The notes beneath the pieces were generated by a model, which saw only the letters and a program-made list of their open reading frames with translations, had not been told where the DNA came from and searched no databases. From Planctomyces sp. (GTDB lineage: Bacteria > Planctomycetota > Planctomycetia > Planctomycetales > Planctomycetaceae): DNA of 64,000 nt. The position numbers and the translations under genes are program-made. The stretch's first letter is position 1, and each line of letters starts with the position of its first letter. This document shows positions 63,656 through 64,000 of the stretch, one piece after another. The DNA is taken from contig JAHBXW010000013.1 of assembly GCA_019636235.1 (NCBI GenBank), positions 1 to 64,000 of the forward strand. Direction: 5' to 3'.

Positions 63656-64000
63656 CGACGCCTGTGAAAAGGCAGACCGCAGCCAGTCTTATCGACGAAC
63701 CAGAACGCCGCCGATCCAGGTCAGCGTCCGGGTTCGGATCCTCCCTGCGCGTGGCAGCACGCGGTCGAACCCACGGCGCACGGCATCCGGCCGTGCGCCC
63801 TCCTGTCCGAGGAGTTCGGGGACATGCGAGACGCTCCCCTGTGCTCCTCACCAAGTGCGACGACCGCTTTACCCAAGCGCCGCCGCGCCGGCCGAACGTC
63901 GAATGTTCGGCCGGGAACTTTCGTACTCCACTTGGCAGACTACCGCCGGCGCGGCGGTTGGACCAGTCTGTGAAGGCCCGTGCGGCGAATTCCGACCGAG
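63656..64000. other. right-edge intergenic stretch with two strong hairpins
   Basis: No credible gene to the window's end. GGCGCACGGC, loop atccg, GCCGTGCGCC (63775-63799) and CCGGCCGAAC, loop gtcgaat, GTTCGGCCGG (63888-63914) are both perfect 10-base stems. Neither has a T-run. They could end a gene beyond the right edge or lie in the leader of the membrane-protein gene. Confidence 0.5.

Noticed and set aside
63740-63790. tRNA-like TCGAACCC segment near the right edge
   Set aside because: No acceptor, D or anticodon stems can be drawn around it.

Overview
The window is a gene-dense, high-GC chromosomal segment that looks planctomycetal. Support for that placement is a PVC-type (Planctomycetes-Verrucomicrobia-Chlamydiae) heme-binding cytochrome with a beta-propeller domain, a DUF1501 twin-arginine protein, a sulfatase, a DUF6655-type lipoprotein, a H+-pyrophosphatase with a long N-terminus, many small secreted proteins of unknown function, and starts that often lack a clear Shine-Dalgarno. 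The placement is inferred from gene families; there is no 16S or other rRNA in the window. I saw no tRNA, rRNA, CRISPR array, complete insertion sequence or prophage.

Layout. 0-10 kb: hppA, a small membrane protein, a Ycf46-like AAA ATPase, a sulfatase and an N,N-dimethylformamidase-like protein. 9.4-15 kb: an ExeA/ExeB-like ATPase plus membrane-partner pair, glyA, and a large secreted cytochrome. 16-24 kb: UxaA-type dehydratase, BtuF-like protein, nucleoside phosphorylase-family protein, SDR oxidoreductase, DUF6655 lipoprotein, LOG-family protein. 25-31 kb: parvulin plus MEKHLA pair (4-base overlap), HAD plus esterase pair (4-base overlap), hisB-queE, purN. 31-38 kb: smc, a FlgI-like lipoprotein with an inserted HEAT domain, and a PDZ protein. 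38-46 kb: aroH, a VWA protein, a Tat-exported protein and a 1372-residue FtsK/SpoIIIE-type ATPase that appears to have three motor modules, only one with intact nucleotide-binding motifs. 46-52 kb: rplS, a MoaD-like protein, DUF1501, a LarA-like protein, a rhomboid protease and an adenylate kinase. 52-58.6 kb: a long leftward run hpf-ptsN-HPr-ptsI-rng-rplU-rpsD ending at a textbook terminator. 58.8-64 kb: xylA, a repeat-rich 750-base gap, a short uvrC and a polytopic membrane protein.

The genes mostly serve housekeeping (one-carbon metabolism, histidine, queuosine, purine, chorismate, translation, chromosome condensation, excision repair). The regulatory PTS run is notable because EI, HPr and one IIA are present, no sugar permease is nearby, and the run continues into RNA decay and ribosomal protein genes.

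Several gene-free stretches (near 0.1, 15.3, 16.2, 23.5, 31.0 and 60.2-60.9 kb) hold copies or fragments of one dispersed composite repeat, which throws off spurious open frames. The best candidates for new biology are the triple-motor FtsK/EccC-like protein at 41.5-45.6 kb, the HEAT-inserted FlgI-like lipoprotein, the PTS/RNA-decay run with its unusual HPr, and the composite repeat.
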